Source: Bacteroidota bacterium
GTDB lineage: Bacteria > Bacteroidota > Bacteroidia > Bacteroidales > B39-G9
Assembly (NCBI GenBank): GCA_015222055.1
Contig: JADFUR010000116.1
Coordinates: forward strand, 29,658-93,657
Reading direction: 5' to 3'
DNA: 64,000 bases
Under the pieces are notes generated by a model, which was not told the origin of the DNA, made no database searches, and was given only the letters and a program-made list of their open reading frames with translations. Positions 57,265 through 64,000 of this stretch are shown piece by piece; position 1 is the first letter of the stretch; every line of letters begins with the position of its first letter. The position numbers and the translations under genes are program-made.

Positions 57265-57858
57265 TTATTGTTTTTTTATTTTTTTTCGGAGTTCTGTAAA
57301 TATTCTATTTAGCATATTGCTTACCGATTGTTTGTTAATAGACAATGTGTTACTGATTTCGGTGTTTGAAAAATTTAAGTAAAATTTAAGATAAATGATT
57401 TCTTTTTGCCGTGGTGATAAATTTTTTAATAAATCTGAAATTAATGCTTTTTTTTCAGAACGAGTTTCTTTTTCAATAATAAGATCTTCACAGGAAATGG
57501 AGAAATTTTTATCTAAACAGTTAGAATTGCTTTGTAACAATGATGAGAATGTTAATTTATTTTTTTTTCTTATCAACTCGTTTCTAAATATTTTAAAAAC
57601 ATATGTTTTAACATAATCAACACTGTAATTTTTATTTCTATACTCCCAGATTTTTATAAAAACATTCTGAATTGTATCTTCAATACGATTATTATCGTTA
57701 GTAAATTTTTTACCATAGAAAAATAAATCGTCATAATACTTATAAAACATTTCGCTTAAGGCTTCGGAATTTCCTTTTTTAATTTCAGCCCACAGCAAAA
57801 GATCCCTGTTGGGCGAAGCATCTTTATTGTTTGTGGTTTTATAATTATTTTCTATCAT
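57265..57858 (-). CDS. ECF-type RNA polymerase sigma factor
   Basis: 197 residues from the ATG at 57858, preferred over a TTG four codons upstream. Region 2 is at about 30-95 (EMFYKYYDDLFFYGKKF ... IEDTIQNVFIKIWEYRN) and region 4 near 140-190 (LSPRQKEIIYLKFYLNFSNTEISNTLSINKQSVSNML). It is of the Bacteroidota SigX/FecI-like type and probably drives the susC operon on release by FecR. Confidence 0.93.
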   Translation of the reverse strand: MIENNYKTTNNKDASPNRDLLLWAEIKKGNSEALSEMFYKYYDDLFFYGKKFTNDNNRIEDTIQNVFIKIWEYRNKNYSVDYVKTYVFKIFRNELIRKKNKLTFSSLLQSNSNCLDKNFSISCEDLIIEKETRSEKKALISDLLKNLSPRQKEIIYLKFYLNFSNTEISNTLSINKQSVSNMLNRIFTELRKKIKKQ

Positions 57859-57870
57859 TTGGATATCCAA

Positions 57871-58191
57871 AGTAAAAGATAAATAACTTTGATTAATTTT
57901 TTAAAAAGAGTTATTTTTTCCAAAATTAACATTTTTTTTACATCAGACATTTTTTTACATATTTCATTATAAATATTTATGCCGAATAAAATAAAAAAGA
58001 CATTCTATTTTTTTTAATTGATATTAAATATAGCAATTAAATGTTATAATGAAAAAAATAATTTTTAAGAAAAAATATTATCAGCAGATATATACAAATA
58101 TAAAAACTAATAAAATTAAAGTTTAAGAATACTGAATTATAAAAAAAGGAACCCGAAAAGGTTCCTTTTTTATATTTTAATAAAAAAAATG
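57871..58191. promoter_or_regulatory. Spacer before the sigma gene with an 11-base direct repeat
   Basis: The repeat TTTTTTTACAT occurs at 57933-57943 and 57950-57960, a 17-base period, about 75-100 bases upstream of the sigma ATG. No gene is seen. The other end of the spacer holds the dipeptidase terminator. Confidence 0.35.
58141..58171 (-). terminator. Intrinsic terminator of the dipeptidase gene
   Basis: AAAAAAAGGAACC and GGTTCCTTTTTT form a tight hairpin with a short loop and T run, 20 bases past the stop. Confidence 0.85.
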
Positions 58192-59562
58192 TTATTTCAT
58201 TAATTCTGTATAATGTTTATAAAAATATGTTATTGTTTCAATTCCTTTATAAAAATTAAACAATGGATAATTTTCATTTGGTGAATGAATAGCATCAGAT
58301 TCTAATCCAAATCCCATTAATATTGATTTAACACCAAGAATTTTTTCAAAAGTTGAAATAATAGGAATACTTCCGCCGCTACGAGTAGGGATAGCATCTT
58401 TACCAAAAGCTTCGGCATAAGCTTTTTCAGCAGCTTTGTATGCAACCATGTCTGTTGGAGATACATAAGCTTGTCCGCCATGAAGAGCTGTAACTTTTAC
58501 TTTAACATTTTTTGGTGCAATTTTCATGAAATGTTTTTCAAAAAGTTGACTTATTTTTTCGTTGCTCTGATTAGGAACCAAACGCATAGAAATTTTAGCA
58601 TAAGCTTTTGCAGGAAGAACAGTTTTTGCTCCTTCACCAGTGTAGCCACCCCAAATTCCGTTAACGTCTAACGAAGGTCTAATACCTGTTCTTTCAATAG
58701 TCGAGTAGCCTTTTTCTCCACAAACTTCATCTATATCGAGAGCTTTTTTATATTCGTCAAGACTGAAAGGAGCTTTTGACATTTTTTTTCTGTCTTCATC
58801 AGAAACGATTAATACATCGTCGTAAAAATTAGGTATTGTAATATGATTGTTTTCATCTGTTAAAGATGCAATCATTTTGCAAAGTATGTTTGCAGGATTT
58901 GCAACAGCACCACCAAAGATACCTGAATGAAGGTCTTTATTTGGTCCGGTTACTTCTACTTCCATAAAACTCAAACCCCTTAATCCGGTTGTTATTGATG
59001 GAACATCTTGAGCAATCATACCAGTATCAGAAACAAGAATAATGTCTGATTTTAGCATTTCTTTGTGCTCTTTGCAAAAATCACCCAGATTTACAGATCC
59101 TATTTCTTCTTCGCCTTCAATCATAAATTTAACATTGCAAGGCAAAATGTTGTTTTTCACCATTAATTCAAAAGCTTTGGCGTGCATAAAAGCTTGTCCT
59201 TTATCATCATCAGCACCTCTTGCCCAAATTTTGCCGTCTTTTACAACAGGTTCAAATGGTTTGGTTTCCCATAATTCAAGAGGATCAACAGGCATAACAT
59301 CCATATGACCATAAACAAGAACAGTTGGTAATTTTGGGTCAATTATTTTTTCTCCGTAAGTAACAGGATTTCCTTTTGTTTCAAACACTTCAGCTTTGTC
59401 AACCCCAGCTTCAATCATTGCTTTTTTCCAATATTCAGCAGCTTTATACATGTCTGGCTTGTGTTCCGATTCTGAGCTTATTGATGGTATTCTTATTAAT
59501 CCAAATAACTCATCTAAAAATCTTTTTTTATTTTTTTCAATGTAGTTTTTTACTTGTTCCAT
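58192..59562 (-). CDS. M20-family dipeptidase
   Basis: 456 residues. Metal-site motifs: VYGHMDVMPV near 83-92, RGADDDKGQAF near 115, EGEEEIGS near 149 (catalytic Glu and metal Glu), VSDTGM near 177, and a last His near 436 in AIHSPNENY. The lid/dimerisation domain is about 195-385. The layout matches cytosolic nonspecific dipeptidases of the CNDP/PepV-like M20A group. No signal peptide. It lies 15 bases after the small barrel gene. Confidence 0.92.
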   Translation of the reverse strand: MEQVKNYIEKNKKRFLDELFGLIRIPSISSESEHKPDMYKAAEYWKKAMIEAGVDKAEVFETKGNPVTYGEKIIDPKLPTVLVYGHMDVMPVDPLELWETKPFEPVVKDGKIWARGADDDKGQAFMHAKAFELMVKNNILPCNVKFMIEGEEEIGSVNLGDFCKEHKEMLKSDIILVSDTGMIAQDVPSITTGLRGLSFMEVEVTGPNKDLHSGIFGGAVANPANILCKMIASLTDENNHITIPNFYDDVLIVSDEDRKKMSKAPFSLDEYKKALDIDEVCGEKGYSTIERTGIRPSLDVNGIWGGYTGEGAKTVLPAKAYAKISMRLVPNQSNEKISQLFEKHFMKIAPKNVKVKVTALHGGQAYVSPTDMVAYKAAEKAYAEAFGKDAIPTRSGGSIPIISTFEKILGVKSILMGFGLESDAIHSPNENYPLFNFYKGIETITYFYKHYTELMK

Positions 59563-59577
59563 AATTTTTGTTTTTAA

Positions 59578-60207
59578 TTATCTAATAGTTCCTTTTAAAG
59601 CGTTTGAAAAATATAAGTGTAATTGAATTCCAACAACTGAGTAATGCTTATTTATACTTGTGTAGAGACTTGCACCAACTCCTAAGTCGTAAAATATTTT
59701 GTATGTATATTGAATGCTGGCATAAATACCAGGGTTGTTAAATTTACGGTACCAGTCAACATTTAAAGAATCTGTAAAGTCATATGTCGTTCCATAAACA
59801 TATGAAGGTCCTGCAAATAATGAAAGGCTGGTTTTGAATTTTTCTTTTTTTAAGCCAACTCCTAAATGAATATCGTTTAGAGTTTGAATGGAATGTACTT
59901 GTTGTACGGTTCCTGACTGAAAAAAAGCATCTGAAGATTTGTGATAACCTCCATTAAGAAATATTTTTTTGACTCTTACATGTAAATCAAAATTTATGCT
60001 TTGTTCAAATTGTTTCTGATTTATATCGTAACTACTTCCCACACCAAGAGAAAGCCACGAAGAATTGGGCTTGTATATTTTGTTTTCGAAAACGAACTCT
60101 TCGTCTGGGTTTTTTTGCTTGTTATTATCTTGCTCTTGTGCTAATAAAATGTTAGAACTTAATACAATAAGAAAAAGCAAGCTAAATATATAATGTGTTT
60201 TTTTCAT
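59578..60207 (-). CDS. Small outer-membrane protein, putative beta-barrel
   Basis: 209 residues from the ATG at 60207, chosen over a TTG two codons upstream. Signal peptide ends ...NILLAQ. The mature part starts with a charged linker (EQDNNKQKNPDEEF) and continues with alternating strands and glycine/tyrosine pairs (WLSLGVGSSYDIN, HLGVGLKKEKFKTSLSLFAGPSYVYG, YSVVGIQLHLYF). It probably forms a small barrel; no specific family recognised. It lies between the DUF3109 and dipeptidase genes. Confidence 0.65.
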   Translation of the reverse strand: MKKTHYIFSLLFLIVLSSNILLAQEQDNNKQKNPDEEFVFENKIYKPNSSWLSLGVGSSYDINQKQFEQSINFDLHVRVKKIFLNGGYHKSSDAFFQSGTVQQVHSIQTLNDIHLGVGLKKEKFKTSLSLFAGPSYVYGTTYDFTDSLNVDWYRKFNNPGIYASIQYTYKIFYDLGVGASLYTSINKHYSVVGIQLHLYFSNALKGTIR

Positions 60208-60248
60208 TTGCAATATTCAAAATTAATAATTATTAGTATCTAAAACGA

Positions 60249-60839
60249 TTAACCATTAATTTTATTTTCTTTCACAAAATTAAGATTTTTTGCAGCATAT
60301 TCTAATTCTTTATACCATTCTTCTCCATATTTTTTTGTTAAAGGCTCTTTCAAAAATTCATAAACAGGAACGCCTAATTTATTTCCCAGTTTTACAGCAT
60401 CGACACACAACTTATTTGTTTCGTAGTTTACAGCGTCAAATTCTTTATACTTTTTAATGCGAACAGGATAAAGATGGCAGGATATTGGTTTCCTGAAACT
60501 GATTTTTTTATCAAAAAAAGCCTTTTCAATTGCGCACTTAGCTATACCATCTTCAAAAATTGTGTAAGCACATTCCCTATTGTTTATTAAAGGCGTAACA
60601 TAATCATTGTCATCATCAACAGTGTAGCACCCTTGTTCATCAATAGTTTTTTTTCCTTCTTCGGAAAGGTAAGGTTCAACTGTTGAAAAGATATTGTCAA
60701 AAATTTCTAATTCCTCTTCTTCGAGAGGTGCACCAGAATCCCCAACCACACAGCAAGCACCTTTACATGCTTGTAAATCACAAACGAATTTTTTTTCAAT
60801 TAAATTTAGGCTTACTATTGTTTTTTCTATTTGCAACAT
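60249..60839 (-). CDS. DUF3109 cysteine-cluster protein
   Basis: 196 residues. Cysteines are arranged as in DUF3109: Cys20, Cys25, Cys29 and Cys30 in VCDLQACKGACC, then single cysteines in EQGCYTV, NRECAYTI, AKCAIE, ISCHLYPV and NKLCVDAV. The pattern recalls the metal-binding CxxxxCxxxCC proteins related to YkgJ. The function is unknown. It is a frequent core gene in Bacteroidota. No signal peptide. Confidence 0.88.
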   Translation of the reverse strand: MLQIEKTIVSLNLIEKKFVCDLQACKGACCVVGDSGAPLEEEELEIFDNIFSTVEPYLSEEGKKTIDEQGCYTVDDDNDYVTPLINNRECAYTIFEDGIAKCAIEKAFFDKKISFRKPISCHLYPVRIKKYKEFDAVNYETNKLCVDAVKLGNKLGVPVYEFLKEPLTKKYGEEWYKELEYAAKNLNFVKENKING

Positions 60840-60882
60840 GTTCTTATCTAACTCAATAAATTTGTAAAAATATTAAAAAAAA

Positions 60883-62403
60883 TTATACTAAAGATTTTCC
60901 TGTCATCTCCGAAGGAATATTGATGCCCATCAAGTTTAAAATTGTTGGTGCAACATCGGCCAAAATTCCATCATTAATTTTTTTAAATCTGTCAGAAACT
61001 AAAATACATGGAACAGGATTTAATGAATGAGCTGTGTTTGGTGTTCCGTTAGGATTTATTGCATAGTCGGCATTTCCATGGTCGGCAATAATTATTAATT
61101 CGTAATTGTTTTTTGATGCGGTTTCTGCAATCTCTCCCACACAAGTATCAACAGTTGAAACGGCTTTTAATATTGCCTCGTAAATTCCCGTGTGTCCTAC
61201 CATATCAGTATTTGCAAAATTAAGACAAACAAAATCAGTCTCTTGTTTTTTTAGTTCTTCAACAATGGCATCTTTAACTTTAAATGCACTCATCTCGGGT
61301 TGCAAATCATACGTTGCAACTTTTGGGGAAGGTATTAAAATGCGTTTTTCATTTTCAAACTCTTTTTCTCTTCCTCCGGAAAAGAAAAAAGTAACATGGG
61401 CATATTTTTCTGTTTCTGCAATTCTGATTTGTTTTTTTCCTGCATCAGCAATCACTTCCCCAATTGTTTTTTTTACATTTTTTTTATCAAAAATAATATG
61501 CAAACCTTCAAAAGTTTCATCGTAAGGAGTCATTGTACAATAATGCAAAGGTTTGGTTTGCATGTTGTATTCTGGCATGTTCTTTTGTGTTAATGCAATT
61601 GTTATCTCTTTTGCTCTGTCGTTACGGAAATTAATAAAAATTATAACATCATTATCTTCAATTAGTCCAACAGGCTTGTTGTCTTCAACAACAACAATTG
61701 GTTTAATAAACTCATCGGTTACATTGTTGTTATACGACTGATTAATAGCTTCTAAGGCATTGGTGGCTTGAACCCCTTTTCCTAGCACCAAAGCATCATA
61801 AGCTTCTTTAATTCTTTCCCAGCGTTTATCTCTATCCATTGCATAATATCTTCCGGTTACTGAGGCAATTTTGCCAGTAGATGTTTGCAGATGATTTTGT
61901 AATTCAGTAATAAAGCCCAATCCACTTTTAGGGTCGGTATCGCGACCATCAGTAAAAGCATGAATAAAGACATTGCTTAATCCATAATCATTGGCTATAT
62001 CACAAAGTTTATATAAATGTTTGTTTGAAGAATGAACACCACCATCTGAAAGTAAGCCGAGAAAATGAACGTTTCTATTGTTCTTTTTTGCATAAGTAAA
62101 TGCATCAACCAAGGCTTTATTTTCAGTAATTGAATTATCTTCAATTGCTTTGTTTATTTTAACCAAATCTTGATAAACAACTCTACCGGCACCAATATTT
62201 AAATGACCGACTTCGGAATTCCCCATTTGACCCTCAGGTAAGCCAACTTTTTCGCCGGAAGTTAGAAGTTGTGAATGCGGATATTTTTTTAATAAATTAT
62301 CAATATTAGGAGTTTCCCCGTTATAAATTACATCTGATTTTGATTTGTTGCCAATTCCCCATCCATCCAAAATCATTAACATGACTTTTTTAGTATTTTT
62401 CAT
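60883..62403 (-). CDS. gpmI: Cofactor-independent phosphoglycerate mutase
   Basis: 506 residues, standard iPGM length. Metal-binding and catalytic landmarks: MILDGWGIG (metal Asp13), [16 protein letters not shown] with nucleophile Ser63, [28 protein letters not shown], and the alkaline-phosphatase-type end [12 protein letters not shown] and ADHGNADYA. It interconverts 3- and 2-phosphoglycerate in glycolysis. It runs alone, leftward, toward the DUF3109 gene. Confidence 0.96.
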   Translation of the reverse strand: MKNTKKVMLMILDGWGIGNKSKSDVIYNGETPNIDNLLKKYPHSQLLTSGEKVGLPEGQMGNSEVGHLNIGAGRVVYQDLVKINKAIEDNSITENKALVDAFTYAKKNNRNVHFLGLLSDGGVHSSNKHLYKLCDIANDYGLSNVFIHAFTDGRDTDPKSGLGFITELQNHLQTSTGKIASVTGRYYAMDRDKRWERIKEAYDALVLGKGVQATNALEAINQSYNNNVTDEFIKPIVVVEDNKPVGLIEDNDVIIFINFRNDRAKEITIALTQKNMPEYNMQTKPLHYCTMTPYDETFEGLHIIFDKKNVKKTIGEVIADAGKKQIRIAETEKYAHVTFFFSGGREKEFENEKRILIPSPKVATYDLQPEMSAFKVKDAIVEELKKQETDFVCLNFANTDMVGHTGIYEAILKAVSTVDTCVGEIAETASKNNYELIIIADHGNADYAINPNGTPNTAHSLNPVPCILVSDRFKKINDGILADVAPTILNLMGINIPSEMTGKSLV

Positions 62404-62452
62404 TTTTTTATATTTTTTGTTTTTTTTGCTTCACCTTTTATTTATATAGTGT

Positions 62453-62519
62453 CCTTTGTGCATTCTTTGTGTTCTTAGTGGTTGTTTTTTTAACCACAAA
62501 GGGCACTAAGTTCACAAAG
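62453..62519. repeat. CTTTGTG/CACAAAG palindromic repeat
   Basis: CTTTGTGTTCTTAGTGGTT (62465-62483) and the inverse AACCACAAAGGGCACTAAG with TTCACAAAG (62492-62519) form an imperfect hairpin around a T-rich loop. It resembles CACAAAG-type repeats seen between genes of many bacteria. Confidence 0.55.
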
Positions 62520-62573
62520 TTATAGTAGAATTAATTCCTCAACAAAAATAAGTATAAAGTTTTGAAATAAAGC

Positions 62574-62610
62574 AAAAAAAAGCTGCTAATGAAAAACAAA
62601 AGCAGCTTTT
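62574..62610 (-). terminator. Intrinsic terminator of the purine nucleoside phosphorylase gene
   Basis: AAAAAGCTGCT and AGCAGCTTTT enclose a 14-base loop; on the minus strand the stem is followed by a T run. It lies 20 bases past the stop. Confidence 0.85.
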
Positions 62611-62629
62611 ATAAAAAATAAAAATATTA

Positions 62630-63445
62630 TTACATTGAACGAATTAATTCTTTAATAATTAAGGTCATATTAGGTTCAACTTGACCGGCAACATTTTGAA
62701 CTTCGTCGTGAGTTGTTTCCTGTTCAGCATCTTCTGGTTCGCTAACATTTGTGATGATTGACATACCAAAACATTTAATTCCCATATGATGAGCAATAAT
62801 AACCTCGGGAACCGTTGACATCCCAGTAGCATCAGCACCAAAAACCCTAAACATTTTATATTCAGCGGGTGTTTCCAAAGTAGGGCCTGAACTGCCAATA
62901 TAAACTCCTGATTGAATTTTAATATTATTTTTTTCAGCAATATCTCTTGCTTTTTTAATCAATTCAGGATTGTATGTTTTACTCATATCTGGGAAACGAG
63001 GACCTAATTCATCATAATTTTTTCCAAAAAGAGCATTGCGAGGGAAGAAATTAATATGATCGGTAATAATCATCATATCACCAACTTTAAATTTAGGATT
63101 TAAACCACCTGCTGCATTCGATACAATAAGGTTTTTAATTCCTAAAAATTTCATTACACGTATTGGATATGTAACAATGTTCATGTCGTAACCTTCGTAA
63201 TAATGAAAACGACCTTGCATGGCAACAACTTTTTTTCCGCCAAGCTCACCTAAAATAAGTTTGCCACTGTGCCCCTCAACTGTTGATACAGGAAAATTAG
63301 GGATATCTTTATAATCAAATGATTGTTTTATGTTTATTTTATCACCTAAACCTCCTAAACCACTGCCTAATACTATACCAACCTCGGGCTTAAAATCGAT
63401 TTTATTTAAAATAAAATCTGCTGTTTTTTTAAATTTTTCTAACAT
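62630..63445 (-). CDS. Purine nucleoside phosphorylase (trimeric, PunA/PNP type)
   Basis: 271 residues. The phosphate loop GSGLGGLGD (about 27-35), GRFHYYEGYDM (78-88), SNAAGGLN (about 109-116), GPTLETPAEYKMFR and the base-binding ATGMSTVPEVI and ITNVSEPED segments identify the class I trimeric family. It phosphorolyses inosine/guanosine to free base and ribose-1-phosphate. It carries its own terminator and is probably monocistronic. Confidence 0.94.
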   Translation of the reverse strand: MLEKFKKTADFILNKIDFKPEVGIVLGSGLGGLGDKINIKQSFDYKDIPNFPVSTVEGHSGKLILGELGGKKVVAMQGRFHYYEGYDMNIVTYPIRVMKFLGIKNLIVSNAAGGLNPKFKVGDMMIITDHINFFPRNALFGKNYDELGPRFPDMSKTYNPELIKKARDIAEKNNIKIQSGVYIGSSGPTLETPAEYKMFRVFGADATGMSTVPEVIIAHHMGIKCFGMSIITNVSEPEDAEQETTHDEVQNVAGQVEPNMTLIIKELIRSM

Positions 63446-63621
63446 AATAAACGGTATTTTTATTAAAAAAAGTAAGCAACTAAAGTAGTAATTATTTTTT
63501 AAGAATTTAAATTAATAACTACAAAACATTTTTCGTGCTATAAAACAATATTAAACTTAATATTTTTCCTAATCCATGTAATGATAAATTGAATATTGTA
63601 TTAACTAACAATAAATATTAA
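63446..63621. other. Spacer before the T9SS tail remnant
   Basis: AT-rich with stops in all frames. Nothing recognisable apart from the in-frame TAA at 63619-63621 that closes off the remnant that follows. Confidence 0.35.
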
Positions 63622-63798
63622 GATGTGGTAATAAGATTGGTTAATATTTCCGGACAAGTTCTTTATATGAAAGAAATTAAAAATGTAAAAAAATTTACTG
63701 AAAACATTAATGTTTCTGAATTTGCAAAAGGGATTTATTATTTAAAAGTAAATGCAGGTGGTGTTTCTAAAATTAAAGAGATTGCTATAGTTAGATAA
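63622..63798 (+). pseudogene. Remnant of a T9SS type A C-terminal sorting domain
   Basis: After an in-frame TAA the plus strand reads 58 codons that include VNISGQVLYMKEIKN, SEFAKGIYYLKVN and end KEIAIVR before TAA. This is the usual tail of proteins secreted by the type IX system: the NxxGQxV strand, the L/F-xxGxYYLxV strand and a short basic end. There is no upstream cargo, signal peptide or ATG start, so it is the 3' remnant of a deleted gene. Its terminator is kept. Confidence 0.7.
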
Positions 63799-63828
63799 AA
63801 TTAATTGTATCTACATAAAAAAATCAAA

Positions 63829-63865
63829 AGCAGAGATGTGAATTTTCATATCTCTGCTTTTTTTA
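63829..63865 (+). terminator. Intrinsic terminator of the T9SS tail remnant
   Basis: AGCAGAGATGTGA and TCATATCTCTGCT pair with one G-T mismatch around a short loop and are followed by a T run on the plus strand. Confidence 0.8.
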
Positions 63866-64000
63866 TCAATATCGAATACAAAAATTCAAAAAAAATAATT
63901 TTCTTTGTTCAATATATTTGTAATTAAAATTTTCAGATAAGCAATAAAATAAATTGTGTCTTTTTAAAGTTATTAGTATATTACAAAAAGACGATAAGAT

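Noticed and set aside
1..64000. tRNA, rRNA and riboswitch genes
   Set aside because: By reading the spacers I saw no cloverleaf, rRNA core or known riboswitch motif; a covariance-model search would be decisive, and I could not run one.

Overview
The window is AT-rich, densely coded DNA from a member of the Bacteroidota. The family content shows this: the gliding/secretion lipoprotein GldB, an orphan type IX secretion (T9SS) C-terminal tail, a GWxTD protein, a SusC/SusD pair under ECF-sigma/FecR control, a Reg_prop hybrid histidine kinase, a PadR-PspC pair, many lipoproteins with a Cys lipobox, and a few TAnnTTTG-type -7 promoter elements. Non-ATG starts (TTG, GTG) decide several genes. I see no rRNA, tRNA, CRISPR array or classical insertion sequence.

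Layout. 1-13.8 kb: the first codons of nadE, an outer-membrane barrel, gldB, 5-formyl-THF cyclo-ligase, a leftward group (amidohydrolase, 1094-residue propeller/barrel protein, rlmB, GWxTD lipoprotein, CarboxypepD_reg-like protein), then rightward yjjG-type nucleotidase, ZIP transporter and two unknown membrane proteins. 13.8-25.8 kb: trkH/trkA potassium uptake, comEC, an ICMT-like methyltransferase, a 1375-residue hybrid kinase ending in Hpt, and a padR-pspC operon. 26-32 kb: an accessory stretch rich in hypothetical genes and palindromic repeats, with a DUF2797 protein, a DUF2971 protein, a divergent nucleotide-cyclase-like protein and a BRO/antirepressor-type gene split by a GIY-YIG element. 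32-39.6 kb: housekeeping genes (def, ruvX, der, era, a SiaB/SiaC pair, rRNA pseudouridine synthase, glmM). 39.8-57.9 kb: one large leftward carbohydrate locus. 58-63.5 kb: M20 dipeptidase, a small barrel, a DUF3109 protein, gpmI and purine nucleoside phosphorylase. The end holds the truncated T9SS tail with its own terminator.

How the genes fit together. The carbohydrate locus reads ECF sigma, FecR, SusC (with STN signalling domain), SusD, a LamG surface lipoprotein, then a complete CUT1 ABC importer (binding lipoprotein, two permeases, ATPase) interleaved with three GH130 proteins and an (alpha/alpha)-barrel-like lipoprotein. This suggests outer-membrane uptake of manno-oligosaccharides by SusCD, ABC import across the inner membrane and phosphorolysis inside the cell. 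A full CUT1 importer inside such a locus is unusual for the phylum.

The most striking observation is at 30.5-31.7 kb. A 284-bp element with CCCCGTT/AACGGGG inverted ends and AAG direct repeats carries a GIY-YIG nuclease frame and sits inside a BRO/antirepressor-type gene. It ends the upstream half with a stop that overlaps its own ATG (TAATG), and its nuclease frame runs without a stop into the downstream half of the host gene. It therefore looks like a minimal homing element that keeps both halves of its host translatable.
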